DNA of 64,000 bases from the NCBI GenBank assembly GCA_963714205.1, contig CAVQNQ010000001.1, positions 124,001-188,000 of the forward strand. Direction: 5' to 3'. The DNA comes from CAVQNQ01 sp963714205 (lineage in GTDB: Bacteria; Acidobacteriota; Terriglobia; Bryobacterales; Bryobacteraceae). Below are positions 20,985 to 31,305 of the stretch, piece after piece. The notes beneath the pieces were generated by a model that did not search any database, was not told the DNA's origin, and saw nothing but the letters and a program-made list of their open reading frames with translations. The translations under genes and the position numbers were made by a program. How positions within the stretch are numbered: the first letter of the stretch is position 1; every line of letters starts with the position of its first letter.

Positions 20985-21464
20985 TTCAGATCGGATCGAG
21001 AAGAAATCGTGAGCGCGGCTCCCGCCGAGCGCTGGGAGCCGCGGATCCTCGCCTTCTGCTGCAACTACTGCGCGTACGCGGCAGCCGACCTGGCGGGGTC
21101 CAAGCGCATGCAGTATCCCGTCAACGTGCGCATCGTCCACACGCCGTGCACGGGCAAGATCGAAATGGAACATATCCTCGACGCCTTCGAGAAGGGCATC
21201 GACGGGGTCCTGGTGGCCGGATGCCTGGAAGGCGGCTGCCACTTCCTGGAGGGCAATCTCCGGGCGCGCAAGCACACCGGCCGCATCCGCGAGATCCTCG
21301 AGGAAATCGGCATCGGCGCCGAGCGGCTCAAGATGGTGAACCTTTCGGCCGCCATGGCGCCGACGTTCGTCGAGCGCGTCCACGAGATCGTCGAAACCGT
21401 CCGCGCGCTGGGCCCCAGTCCGCTGAAACCGTCCAGCCGGAAAGAGAGTGCAGGAGAGCCATGA
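20981..21464 (+). CDS. mvhD: MvhD-like [2Fe-2S] electron-transfer protein, second copy (one frameshift)
   Basis: About 160 residues with canonical MvhD motifs: FCCNYCAYAAADLAG, HTPCTGKIEMEHI and VAGCLEGGCHFLEGN. MvhD binds a [2Fe-2S] cluster and docks on HdrA. The ATG at 20981 overlaps the hdrA stop (ATGA); one extra base near 20995 then shifts the frame. The corrected start reads MIQIGSEEIVSAAPAERWEP. If the shift were real, translation could start only from GTG 21009. The TGA overlaps the metV ATG. Confidence 0.85.
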
Positions 21465-22129
21465 TCGTCGCTTCCCCCAAGTCCGTCACGGAACTCAAGA
21501 ACCTCGTCGCGCCCCACCGCAAGGTCCTTTTTGTGGGCTGCGGAACCTGCGTCACGGTGTGCCTGGCCGGCGGCGAGCGCGAGGTGGGCATCGCCTCCTA
21601 TGCCGTCCGCATGGCGCGCAAAATCGAGGGGAAGCCTCTCGAACTCACCCAGATCACGATCGAGCGCCAGTGCGAGAACGAGTTCATCAAGGATCTGGCG
21701 GAGCCGGCGGCCCAAGCCGACGCCATCGTGTCTTTCGGCTGCGGCGCGGGCGTGCAGGCGATCGCCGAGCGCTTCCCCGCCAAACCGGTCTACCCCGCGC
21801 TGAACACGCAGTTTCTCGGGATTCTGGAGGAGCAGGCGGTCTGGACCGAGAAGTGCCTGGGCTGCGGCGACTGCGTGCTGGCGCAATTCGGCGGCATCTG
21901 CCCGGTGACCCGCTGCGCCAAGCGCCTGCTGAACGGTCCCTGCGGCGGCTCGACCGAAACGCAGTGCGAGGTGGGCGACGGCCGCCCGTGCGCCTGGCAG
22001 CTAATCTACAACCGCCTGAAGGGCATCGATCAACTCGACCGCCTGGACGCCATCGTCCCGCCCAAGGATTGGAGCCCCAGTTGGCACGGCAGTCCGCGCA
22101 AGATCGTACGCGAGGAGCACCGGGTGTAA
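21461..22129 (+). CDS. metV: MetV, methylenetetrahydrofolate reductase zinc/Fe-S subunit
   Basis: 222 residues and intact. MetV is the C-terminal-domain partner of MetF in acetogen-type methylene-THF reductases. Cysteine-rich motifs are FVGCGTCVTVCLAGG at the start, a mid-region SFGCGAGVQ, and CLGCGDCVLAQFGGICP followed by RCAKRLLNGPCGGS, typical of the family and its iron-sulfur clusters. It is the last gene of the cluster and closes a unit that began with mvhD-metF. Having MetV, MetF, HdrABC and MvhD in one unit is the strongest indication that this is a methylene-THF reductase complex of the Moorella type. Confidence 0.87.
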   Translation: MIVASPKSVTELKNLVAPHRKVLFVGCGTCVTVCLAGGEREVGIASYAVRMARKIEGKPLELTQITIERQCENEFIKDLAEPAAQADAIVSFGCGAGVQAIAERFPAKPVYPALNTQFLGILEEQAVWTEKCLGCGDCVLAQFGGICPVTRCAKRLLNGPCGGSTETQCEVGDGRPCAWQLIYNRLKGIDQLDRLDAIVPPKDWSPSWHGSPRKIVREEHRV

Positions 22130-22207
22130 GCGGCCTCACGGGACATCTGCGCCCCGTCCCCAAACGCGCCCACAAGAATGCCGCCGGCCGTGGTTGGTCC
22201 GCAGCCC

Positions 22208-22993
22208 TCAGCCTGGAACTCCAGATCTTCCTTTCCGGTAATCGCCACCGCTGAAATACTTCTCCAGCCAGCAGTAGAGGGCGATGAACAAATACCGGCT
22301 GCCCATCTCCTTGAGTTTCAGCTTGGAAACTCCCGACCTGCGGTTGCGCCAGGTAATCGGCGTCACCATCCAGGAATAGCCCCGCACAATGGTCTTCAAT
22401 GGCAGTTCCACAGTGAGGTTGTAATGCGGTGAGAGGAACGGACGGCAGCCTTCGATGGCCCTTCGGCTGTATGCCTTAAAGGCGTTGGTGAAGTCATTGA
22501 GGGGCACGCCGAACAGCAGCCGCAGGAAAAGGTTGGCAAGCCGGTTGATGAACAACTTGTGGAGTGGATAGTCGATCACCCCGCCGCCCCGAATGAAACG
22601 CGAGCCGAAGGCCGCGTCGTACCCTTGGTTCAGAATTTCCCAATAGCGCACCACGTCGCGGCAATCGTCCGACTCGTCGGCCATCATCACCACCAGCCCG
22701 TCGCCCTGAATATGGTCGATGCCGCATACCACCGCGCGGCCGAACCCGTGCTCGCCCACATTCCGGACCGGCCGCAGCGTGGAAACGCGATCCGCCACAT
22801 GTTCGACGATCTCCCAAGTAGCGTCCGTGCTGCCGTCGTCCACCACCACGATCTCGTGCTCGATTCCGTGCAGCTTCAGCTCGATATAGAGGTGCTCCAC
22901 CGTGAGGGCGATCGCATGCTCTTCGTTGCGGGCGGGGATGACCACGGAAAGCAGCCGGATCGGTTCCCGGGGTCCCGGGGCCGGCGGTTTCAC
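22208..22993 (-). CDS. Glycosyltransferase family 2 (dolichol-phosphate-mannose-synthase-like)
   Basis: 261 residues from the GTG at 22993, which overlaps the stop of the upstream epimerase gene (TTGTGA). This start is preferred over a longer frame that would lie inside the neighbouring gene. It opens IRLLSVVIPARNEEHAIAL and has HEIVVVDDGSTDATWEIVE and VVMMADESDD (DxD-type metal site), the GT-A core. RFIRGGGVIDYPLHKLFINR and NDFTNAFKAYSRR match polyprenyl-phosphate sugar transferases. It is the last gene of a three-gene unit with two epimerases, so it probably adds a sugar made by them. Confidence 0.87.
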   Translation of the reverse strand: MKPPAPGPREPIRLLSVVIPARNEEHAIALTVEHLYIELKLHGIEHEIVVVDDGSTDATWEIVEHVADRVSTLRPVRNVGEHGFGRAVVCGIDHIQGDGLVVMMADESDDCRDVVRYWEILNQGYDAAFGSRFIRGGGVIDYPLHKLFINRLANLFLRLLFGVPLNDFTNAFKAYSRRAIEGCRPFLSPHYNLTVELPLKTIVRGYSWMVTPITWRNRRSGVSKLKLKEMGSRYLFIALYCWLEKYFSGGDYRKGRSGVPG

Positions 22994-24057
22994 AATCCGC
23001 TCCTCTCCAGCCAATCGGGATGGCGATCGGCATGCTCGGCAATCTCTTCCAGAACGGCGTCGCGTGCCATCCGCGGGCGCCAGCCGAAATCGCGCAGCGC
23101 ATTCCCGCTGTCCATCACCATCCATGGAATGTCGTAGGGCCGCGGACGCAGATCGGGTTCGGGAGCATGCGGCCCGAAGCGGTCATCGCACCAGGCGTTC
23201 AGTTGCGCCAGCGACATGGCGCTTCCAGGACCGCCGCCGGCCGTGTAGATGCGCTGCCCTCCGGCGCGCCCGCTGCGCATTTGGGCATCCAGCAGCCCGG
23301 CCAGATCGCGCGGGTGAAACAGGTCGCGGACCTGCCTGCCGGTGCCGTCGAACCCGATATAGCGCAGCGGCCGCCGGCGGAGATGCGCGTTGATCCAATA
23401 AGAAAAGATGCCTTGATCCGGCGTGCCAAACTGTCCCGCTCCGGCCAGGACGCCGCAGCGATCCACCCACACCGGAAAGCCGAACGCCTCGCCGTACTCC
23501 AGCGCCACGCACTCGGCCGCCAGCTTCATGCTCCCGTAGAGCGAAACCGGCGGGCAAGTCGAAAAGCCTACGCCGATACCGGCGCGCGAGACGCCCGGCG
23601 GCAGATCCGCGCCCTCTTGCAGTTCGAAAGCATCTCCCGCGGCCTCGAGAGGCAGGCAGCCAAGCGCGGCGATGGAATAAACCCGGCTGCTGCTCAGAAG
23701 CAGCAGACCCGCGCGGGACGCTTTGGCATACTCGAGAACGTTGACCAGTCCCGCCAGATTGTGTTCGAACAGTTGGCGGCTGCTGAAGCCCGCCTGCGTC
23801 CCCGCCAGTACGCTGGGATTGGCCGCGGCATCGATCACCCAGTCGGCCGGAGGGAGCGATTCGAAGTCGCTGGCCGCGCGCAGGTCGCCGTGCCGGATGG
23901 AGATCCCGAGTTTCCGCAATCGCGTCCGGTTCAGCTCCGAGCCGGGCCGCATCAGGTTATCGAGGCCCGTGAGGGTCAGGCCTTCGCGAGTTTCCAGCAG
24001 GCATTCCGCCACGGCGCTTCCGGCGAAGCCGCAGATCCCCATGACGAGGATGCGCAT
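22990..24057 (-). CDS. NAD-dependent epimerase/dehydratase (extended SDR)
   Basis: 355 residues. The N-terminal Rossmann segment is RILVMGICGFAGSAVAECLL, a variant of the usual GxxGxxG. The active-site pair is in VSLYGSMKLAAE (YxxxK), with LLLLSSSRVYS carrying the serine. RQVRDLFHPRDLAGLL is a typical substrate-side motif. It resembles the nucleoside-diphosphate-sugar epimerases adjacent to CDP-paratose epimerase homologues. It overlaps both neighbours by 1-4 nt, so it is part of a co-translated sugar-nucleotide operon. Exact substrate unknown. Confidence 0.83.
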   Translation of the reverse strand: MRILVMGICGFAGSAVAECLLETREGLTLTGLDNLMRPGSELNRTRLRKLGISIRHGDLRAASDFESLPPADWVIDAAANPSVLAGTQAGFSSRQLFEHNLAGLVNVLEYAKASRAGLLLLSSSRVYSIAALGCLPLEAAGDAFELQEGADLPPGVSRAGIGVGFSTCPPVSLYGSMKLAAECVALEYGEAFGFPVWVDRCGVLAGAGQFGTPDQGIFSYWINAHLRRRPLRYIGFDGTGRQVRDLFHPRDLAGLLDAQMRSGRAGGQRIYTAGGGPGSAMSLAQLNAWCDDRFGPHAPEPDLRPRPYDIPWMVMDSGNALRDFGWRPRMARDAVLEEIAEHADRHPDWLERSGL

Positions 24058-25124
24058 CAGTCCGCGCCCGCCGCCTTGCGCTCGGCCCGATTTCGCGCCA
24101 TCTCGCTGAAGATCTCCGGGAGCGGCCGAGTGATGTCCCAGGCCGGATAATGTGCCCGCATTTTGCGCAAATCGCTGTAGTAGCAGATGTGGTCGCCGAT
24201 CCGGTTCTCATCCACGTAGCGCCATCGCATGGACCGGCCGGTGGCCTCTTCGGCCATTTGAAAGGCCTCCAGAATGGAACAGGAATTTCCCTTGCCGCCG
24301 CCCAGGTTGTAAACCTCGGCTACCCGCGGGGCCTTCCAAAACTCGAACATGAATCGCGCCACGTCCCCAGCGTGGATATTGTCGCGCACCTGCTTGCCTT
24401 TGTAGCCGTAGACCCGGTATTCGCGCCCTTCCACGTTGCATTTGATCAAGTAGCTGAGAAACCCGTGCAGTTCCACGCCCGCATGGTGGGGGCCGGTCAG
24501 GCAGCCGCCGCGCAGGCAGCATGTCGGAATGCCGTGATAGCGGCCGTACTCCTGCACCATCACGTCGCCCGCCACTTTGGAAGCTCCGAACACGGAGTGC
24601 TTGCTTTGATCGATCGAAAAATCCTCGGGGATGCCGTTCTCGTAGGCCGCATCAGCATAGTCCCAGCGCGTTTCCAGCTCGCGCATCGGGATCGTGTTGG
24701 GCCGGTCGCCATAGACCTTGTTCGTGGACATGTGGATGAACGGCGCTTCGGGACAGGCCTGCCGCGCCGCTTCGAGCAGGTTCAGCGTGCCCAGCGCGTT
24801 CACCTCGAAATCCACGAAAGGTATGGAGGCGGCGAGGTCGTGAGACGGCTGCGCCGCCGTATGGACGATCAAGGCGGGTCTGACGGCCCGCAGGAGTTCC
24901 AGCACTCCCCGGCGGTTGCGTATATCGAGGCCTTCATGGCGATAGCCCGGCGCTTCGCGCCGCAGCCGCTCGAGCGCGCCGCTGGTGTCGCCCGCGGGTC
25001 CGAAGAACTCGGCGCGCTGGTTGTTGTCCAGGCCCACAACCTGAAAACCCTCCCTCGCGAAGAAGACCGCGACTTCCGAGCCGATCAGCCCGCAGGAACC
25101 CGTAATCAGCACGCCATCGGACAT
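24057..25124 (-). CDS. NAD-dependent epimerase, CDP-paratose 2-epimerase-like
   Basis: 355 residues. GVLITGSCGLIGSEVAVFFA is the NAD-binding site and the serine/threonine lies in FIHMSTNKVYGD. A long conserved stretch typical of this subgroup is seen: DQSKHSVFGASKVAGDVM, CLRGGCLTGPHHAGVELHGF and GYKGKQVRDNIHAGDVARFM. The last Y/F-x3-K is FGASK, so the usual catalytic tyrosine is replaced by phenylalanine within F-x3-K, or another residue serves; this is worth checking. It is the first gene of the three-gene unit. Confidence 0.82.
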   Translation of the reverse strand: MSDGVLITGSCGLIGSEVAVFFAREGFQVVGLDNNQRAEFFGPAGDTSGALERLRREAPGYRHEGLDIRNRRGVLELLRAVRPALIVHTAAQPSHDLAASIPFVDFEVNALGTLNLLEAARQACPEAPFIHMSTNKVYGDRPNTIPMRELETRWDYADAAYENGIPEDFSIDQSKHSVFGASKVAGDVMVQEYGRYHGIPTCCLRGGCLTGPHHAGVELHGFLSYLIKCNVEGREYRVYGYKGKQVRDNIHAGDVARFMFEFWKAPRVAEVYNLGGGKGNSCSILEAFQMAEEATGRSMRWRYVDENRIGDHICYYSDLRKMRAHYPAWDITRPLPEIFSEMARNRAERKAAGAD

Positions 25125-25167
25125 TACTCGATTATCCGATATCGGGAGCTGTTTGCGCGCCCTCGGC

Positions 25168-26528
<1,361 letters not shown>

Positions 26529-26532
<4 letters not shown>

Positions 26533-28619
26533 ACCTTGAGAGCGGCAGGCCGGGGCTCGCCCGCCTCGGCCTCCACCAGCGCCGGAATTTCAACCGTGAA
26601 ACGGGCGCCCGCGGGAAGATTGTCCTCCACGCGGATGTGCCCGCCATGTTCGGCGACGATGTGGCTCACGATGGCGAGGCCCAGGCCCGTGCCGCGGTTC
26701 TTGGTGGAGAAATAGGGAAGGAAGAGCTTCTCTTTATCGTCCGGGTTGACTCCCGGGCCCGAATCGGCCACCACCACCTCCACCATATCGGCCGCGCCGT
26801 GCTGGGTGATAATCTCGAGGCGCCTGACCAGCGACTCCTGCATGGCTTCGGCGGCGTTATCCACCAGGTTCACCACCACGCGCTGGAACTGCTCCCGGTC
26901 GAGATTGACCGGCGGCAGATCCGGCGCGAAGCGCGTCTCGATGGAGATGCCGTCCAGGCGATCCTGGAAAATGGCCAGCGCTCCGGCCACCACTTCGTTC
27001 AGATCGCAGTGGGCGAGCTGCGCCGCGGGGAAGCGGGCGAATTGCGAGAACTCGTCCACCAGGGTCTTCACCGATTCCACGGATCTCGAAATCGTGGCGG
27101 CGCATTCGTTCAGGATGCGCGCGCTGGCGGGCGGCAGATCGAGCCGCTCGATCTGGCGGCCGATGCGTTCCGCCGAAAGCGCGATGGGCGTGAGCGGATT
27201 CTTGATCTCGTGCGCCACGCGCCGCGCCACCTCGTGCCAGGCCACGGCCTTTTGCGCGCGCAGCAATTCGCTGGTGTCTTCCAGCACCACTACGAATCCC
27301 GAGGTGAGCTTCTCTTCCAGGGCCGACACCGTGACGGCCAGCCGCAGCTTCCGGCTGGCGGTGCGCATCTCGAGCTCGCCGGAGGCCACGCCCGTGCGCC
27401 GCGCGCGCTTCATGAGGTACTTGATCTCGGCCGTGTCCTCGCGCGAGAACAGGTCCTCCAGGCGCGTGGCGGCGGCCTGCCGCTCGGGGAAGATTTTGGC
27501 CAGGGCCCGGTTCACGCGGTGGATCGAGCCATCCGGCCCGATCGAGATCACGCCCGTGGGGATGCTCTCCAGAATCGCCTCGGTGAAGCGGCGGCGGCGG
27601 TCGAGTTCGCGGCTGTTGGCCTCCAGTTCCTGGGTCATCTGGTTGAAGCCGCGCACCAGCGACCCCAGCTCATCCGTCGCATTCACCTGTACGCGGTGCC
27701 GCAGGTTGCCCTTGCGCACTTCGCTGGCGGCCTCAAGCAGCGCGCTGATGGGCACGCTGATCTGCTTGGCCAGGAACAGCGCGATCCAGGTGGCCACGAA
27801 CAGCACGAAGAGCGTAATGAGAGCCATCAGCATGAGGTAGTTGTTGCGCACCCGTTTGCGGCTATCGTAGATCTGGCGCTGCTCTTCGGATTCTTTCTTG
27901 ATCTCGGCCAGGCGCCGGGCCACGTCCAGCGGAATCTGCGCCACCAGCGTCACCGATCCGGCCACGCCGCTGGCCGCGGGCACCCGGTAATCCACCTTCA
28001 CACGGTCTTCGCGAGCCGGCTCGGAGTAAGGCCCCCAGGCATCCAGAGCAGGCCCGCCAGTCAGTGGCGAGATGGCCGCCGCTACCAGCTCCTGCTCGCG
28101 GCAGAAGCGTTCGAGGAAGCCTTCGGCGCGGGGCCCGCCGGCCAGCACCTGGCGGGTCTCCGGCAGCGCCGCCAGCAGCGCGGCCTGGGCCGACGTCTCG
28201 TCGCGCATCTCCTTCCTCAGCATGCTGGCGACGTCCACGAAGAGGCGCAATTGCTGGTCGGCCGGCCGCGTGAACCAGGCCATCATATTGCGGCTGAGCA
28301 CATCCACGCTGAACAGCACCAGGAAGAAGACCGGCACGATGCTCAGCGTCAGCGCTCCCACCACCAGCTTGGTCCGTATGCGCGACCCCTCGCGGTGGCT
28401 CTGCCGCTCGACATACAGCTTCACCCCGGTGCGGAACAGTATCCATCCCAAGATCACCATCAGGACGAAGATGAGACTCGAGATGGCCCAGAAAATCAGG
28501 GTCTGCCCGGGATTGGATGGCCCGAACCGCCCCAGGTTGAAAGACCCCTGCCACACCACCAGCAGCACCGAAATAACCAGCAGGAGCGCGGCGGAGCCGT
28601 ATAGGAGGCGTCTTCTCAT
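26529..28619 (-). CDS. NtrY-like membrane sensor histidine kinase
   Basis: 696 residues. About four N-terminal membrane segments (residues 5-25, 35-60, 85-105 and about 265-290) with a periplasmic part between the last two. A HAMP region, a PAS domain (EAILESIPTGVISIGPDGSI), the phospho-acceptor H-box AWHEVARRVAHEIKNPLTPI, the N-box QRVVVNLVDNAAEAMQ and G-boxes DSGPGVN and GTGLGLAIVSHIV follow. This is the NtrY architecture. NtrY/NtrX pairs respond to nitrogen or redox state in proteobacteria; the signal here is not known. It overlaps the regulator gene by 4 nt. Confidence 0.88.
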
Positions 28620-28640
28620 CGAGCGGGCCTTCAGTTTCGA

Positions 28641-29048
28641 TTATACGTGGCAGGACTGGCGCGGCGCCGCGAGCACTTCCCGCACTTTTCTCACCAGTTC
28701 GCCCGCGACAAAAGGCTTGGGGAGAAAAGCATGGCCTCGAGCCACGGCGACGCCGATTTCGGGATGGTCGCGCAACCCGGCCATGAACAGGCAGCGTGCG
28801 TTCGGATGCAGCAGACAGAGCCTTTCGGCCAGCGCCGGACCGCTCAGATCGGGCAGAACCACGTCGCAGAGAAAGAGGTGAATGGGATCGCGCCGCACCT
28901 CCGCGATGTCCAGAGCTTCCGAGGGGGAAGCGGCCTGTAAGATCTCATAACCGGCGCGCGCGAGGATAGCAGTAACCACTTGCAGCACGAAGGGTTCGTC
29001 ATCCACTACGAGAATTACATCGGGCGAAATTAGTGGCAACCCCGTCAC
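28641..29048 (-). CDS. Single-domain response regulator (receiver only)
   Basis: 135 residues with only a receiver domain: acidic pair in ILVVDDEPFV, phospho-acceptor aspartate in LFLCDVVLPDLSG, conserved lysine in AFLPKPFVAGE. There is no output domain. It lies 21 nt upstream of the NtrY-like kinase and may be co-transcribed with it as a phosphate sink or a CheY-like relay. The start is GTG at 29048. Confidence 0.85.
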   Translation of the reverse strand: MTGLPLISPDVILVVDDEPFVLQVVTAILARAGYEILQAASPSEALDIAEVRRDPIHLFLCDVVLPDLSGPALAERLCLLHPNARCLFMAGLRDHPEIGVAVARGHAFLPKPFVAGELVRKVREVLAAPRQSCHV

Positions 29049-29136
29049 CAGCGAACGGCCTGATTCGGATTTCGTGATCCTATTATAGGCTTGTGAGGCT
29101 GTACTGCCAACCTGAGGCGGCAGCCCAATGTGGGAA

Positions 29137-29517
29137 TCAGCCCATTCCCGAGTGGCGCTTAAAGATTTGAGGAAGATTCTGAGAAAATGCCGAGCGGGCC
29201 AGCACCATATCGCAGCCCGCCTGCTGGGCCTTAATCTTGAGCTCGCCCTGAACGTGGGAAAGGTATCCGATCAGGCTGATTCCTTTGGTCTGCGGCTGGC
29301 CCTTCAACTGCACGATGAGCGATAGCGGATCGGCCGGCTCGAAGTTCAAATCGAAAATAATCAAGGCTGGCCGGCTGTGGGCTTTCTCGAGAACGTTCTG
29401 GGGTTCCTTGACAAACTCCAGCCCCATGCCGGCCCGCTTGGCCGCTTCCATGAGCTTCACGGAGAAAAACAGATCGTTCAAAACTGCCAGAACTTGTTTC
29501 GGTTCCTGCTTCTGCAT
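29137..29517 (-). CDS. Receiver-fold-like protein lacking phosphorylation residues
   Basis: 126 residues from ATG 29517. A TTG at 29535 preceded by AAAGGG is an alternative start. The fold pattern is that of a receiver domain (VLAVLNDLFFSVKLMEAAKR, LIIFDLNFEPADPL), with an aspartate at the phospho-acceptor position. The N-terminal acidic pair is absent (LNDL), and the KP motif after the last strand is replaced by VLARSAF. Such pseudo-receivers usually act by protein contact. It sits beside the true receiver gene at 28641-29048. The function is not known. Confidence 0.6.
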   Translation of the reverse strand: MQKQEPKQVLAVLNDLFFSVKLMEAAKRAGMGLEFVKEPQNVLEKAHSRPALIIFDLNFEPADPLSLIVQLKGQPQTKGISLIGYLSHVQGELKIKAQQAGCDMVLARSAFSQNLPQIFKRHSGMG

Positions 29518-29602
29518 AGAGGATGTGCGATTCAACTTACCCTTTGAAAATCAACAGGAGGGGATACTTCATCCTACCACGGAAGAGGCGCTTGCCGTCC
29601 CT

Positions 29603-30751
29603 TCAAAATTTCTTGAGTTCGGCGATCAGGGCATCGAGGCCCTTGCGGCGGTACAGATCCGAGAGCCGCTGCTCTTCGGACGAGGGCGCCACCACGCGGC
29701 GCAGCAGGGCGTCGTCCAGGCTCTGCCGGCTGGGCACCCAGATCTTGCCGTCCGCGAATTCCACCTGGCTCACGAAGCCGGTGATCTTCTGGATCGCGAT
29801 GGGCTGGCCGTTGGAGGAAAACCGCAAGGTGGTGTCCTGAAGCACGCGGGCGGTCGCGCCGGGCGGCAGATAGAGAGCCGGATCGGCGGACGGCAGCGAA
29901 CCCGCCAGGTACGGGCGGCCGGAAGGATCGCTTAGCACCCAGCCGAGTTCCACATACTTGACCGGGCGGTTGGAACTGTTGCGCACCTCGACGCGCGGCG
30001 CGCTGGCCTCGTTGCCGGCCACCTGGGCCCAGCCGTCCAGCGCTTCGACGGGCGCGTCCGGGAAGCGCAAAAACGCGAATTTGGCGGTATGTTCGGGGGT
30101 CAGGGCGGCGCTCGAAACCGCGCGTCCGCCGCGCAATACGCGCACATCGAGCTCGGGTAAAGCAGTCTGCCGGTCGAGGCTTTCGAGCATGGCCTGCCGC
30201 AAGCCGTTCCTGCCGCTCTGCGCAAGGATGCGCCTGAAGTACTCGCGATCGCGTTGCGCTTCCATATCCCAGGCCGTCATGGTGCGGCGGGAATTGAGCC
30301 GGTCCGGGCCGAAAAAGGAAAGATCCTGAAACAGGACGCCATCGAGGTTGACTTCCACCAGGGGACCGCTGGCCACCTGCGTGGGCCGCATCAACTGCAT
30401 ATCGATGCGCACCGGAAAAGCTTCGCCGGGTCCCACGTTGAGGCTGGGATACGCCACCGATCCCTTGCCGCCCAGGGTGACCTCCTGCGAGACCACGCGC
30501 AGGGTGACCCCGCGGATGCGCGCCGCGCTGGCATTGCGCAGCGTCATGGACATGTGCAGATCGAGCACCAGGGCCGCCCCGCGAGCCGTGGCCCGCGATT
30601 CGCCGGTGGAGATGTTCAACAGCGCGACCGGGGAATCCTTGGGCAGAGTGAAATCGATCGAACCGCCCGGCAGCGGCACGTCCTGCGCCGCCAGGCCCGC
30701 TGCGCCGATCAACCCGGCCAGCACCAGCCTCCACTGCGCTTTACTCGACAT
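29603..30751 (-). CDS. Exported protein of unknown function
   Basis: 382 residues with a clear signal peptide (QWRLVLAGLIGAAGLAAQ, cleavage after about residue 22). The rest is predicted to be mostly beta and soluble, with FTLPKDSPVALLNIS, a segment around RRTMTAWDMEAQRDREYF, and a C-terminal helical end LYRRKGLDALIAELKKF. It overlaps the anti-sigma factor gene by 11 nt, so it is probably made with the ECF sigma/anti-sigma pair and could act in the same envelope-stress circuit. I recognise no named domain. Confidence 0.7.
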   Translation of the reverse strand: MSSKAQWRLVLAGLIGAAGLAAQDVPLPGGSIDFTLPKDSPVALLNISTGESRATARGAALVLDLHMSMTLRNASAARIRGVTLRVVSQEVTLGGKGSVAYPSLNVGPGEAFPVRIDMQLMRPTQVASGPLVEVNLDGVLFQDLSFFGPDRLNSRRTMTAWDMEAQRDREYFRRILAQSGRNGLRQAMLESLDRQTALPELDVRVLRGGRAVSSAALTPEHTAKFAFLRFPDAPVEALDGWAQVAGNEASAPRVEVRNSSNRPVKYVELGWVLSDPSGRPYLAGSLPSADPALYLPPGATARVLQDTTLRFSSNGQPIAIQKITGFVSQVEFADGKIWVPSRQSLDDALLRRVVAPSSEEQRLSDLYRRKGLDALIAELKKF

Positions 30752-31301
30752 ATACGTTATTGATCGTCACGAGGCCCGTTTCGGGATCCTCGTAGCGAGC
30801 CCCCATGGAGCCCTGCGCTCCCACCGAGTAGGTGACGTTGTGCGCTCCGGCGTTCAGCAGGCCGAGCGCCTGTCCGCCTTCCCGCACCTGAATTCCGTTA
30901 CCGGTGGCCTGCACCACCGTGCCATCGTCGAAGGGCTTGGGCGTGGGACGCTGCAGAATCAGCCCGGCCACCAGCAGGGCGGCGGCGCTGGCCAAGGCCA
31001 CTACGGCGCGCCCGCGGGCGAACCAGAGCGAATCGCGCACCGGCGGCCCATCGGCCCGCACGCACTCCCCGGCCGCCAGCCCCAGCCGGATATTGGCCTT
31101 CATCTCGGCGGCCAGCCGGTTCCAGGGAACCTCGGGGATCCCGGCCAGGTCGGGAACGATTTCGCGCAGTCCCCTATACGCGGCCACCTCCCCGCGGCAC
31201 CGCGGGCACTTGGCCATATGGCGGGCCATTCGCCAGCGGGCGGCCCAGCCCAGGTCCCCACCCGCGTGCAATGCCAAGGCAGCCTGATTCGGGTGTTTCA
31301 T
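30741..31301 (-). CDS. Anti-sigma factor with zinc-finger-like N-terminus
   Basis: 186 residues. The N-terminus has HMAKCPRCRGEVAAYRGLRE, an H-x3-C-x2-C zinc anti-sigma motif. A single membrane segment follows (AVVALASAAALLVAGLIL, about residues 108-126), then a roughly 60-residue extracytoplasmic part. Membrane anti-sigma factors of this type hold an ECF sigma factor inactive until an envelope signal arrives. It starts 4 nt after the sigma gene and overlaps the next exported-protein gene. Confidence 0.82.
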   Translation of the reverse strand: MKHPNQAALALHAGGDLGWAARWRMARHMAKCPRCRGEVAAYRGLREIVPDLAGIPEVPWNRLAAEMKANIRLGLAAGECVRADGPPVRDSLWFARGRAVVALASAAALLVAGLILQRPTPKPFDDGTVVQATGNGIQVREGGQALGLLNAGAHNVTYSVGAQGSMGARYEDPETGLVTINNVYVE

Positions 31302-31305
31302 TCTC

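Noticed and set aside
9000..21010. Programmed frameshifting as an explanation for the broken frames
   Set aside because: Far too many sites, no shared slippery sequence, and a mixture of inserted bases.
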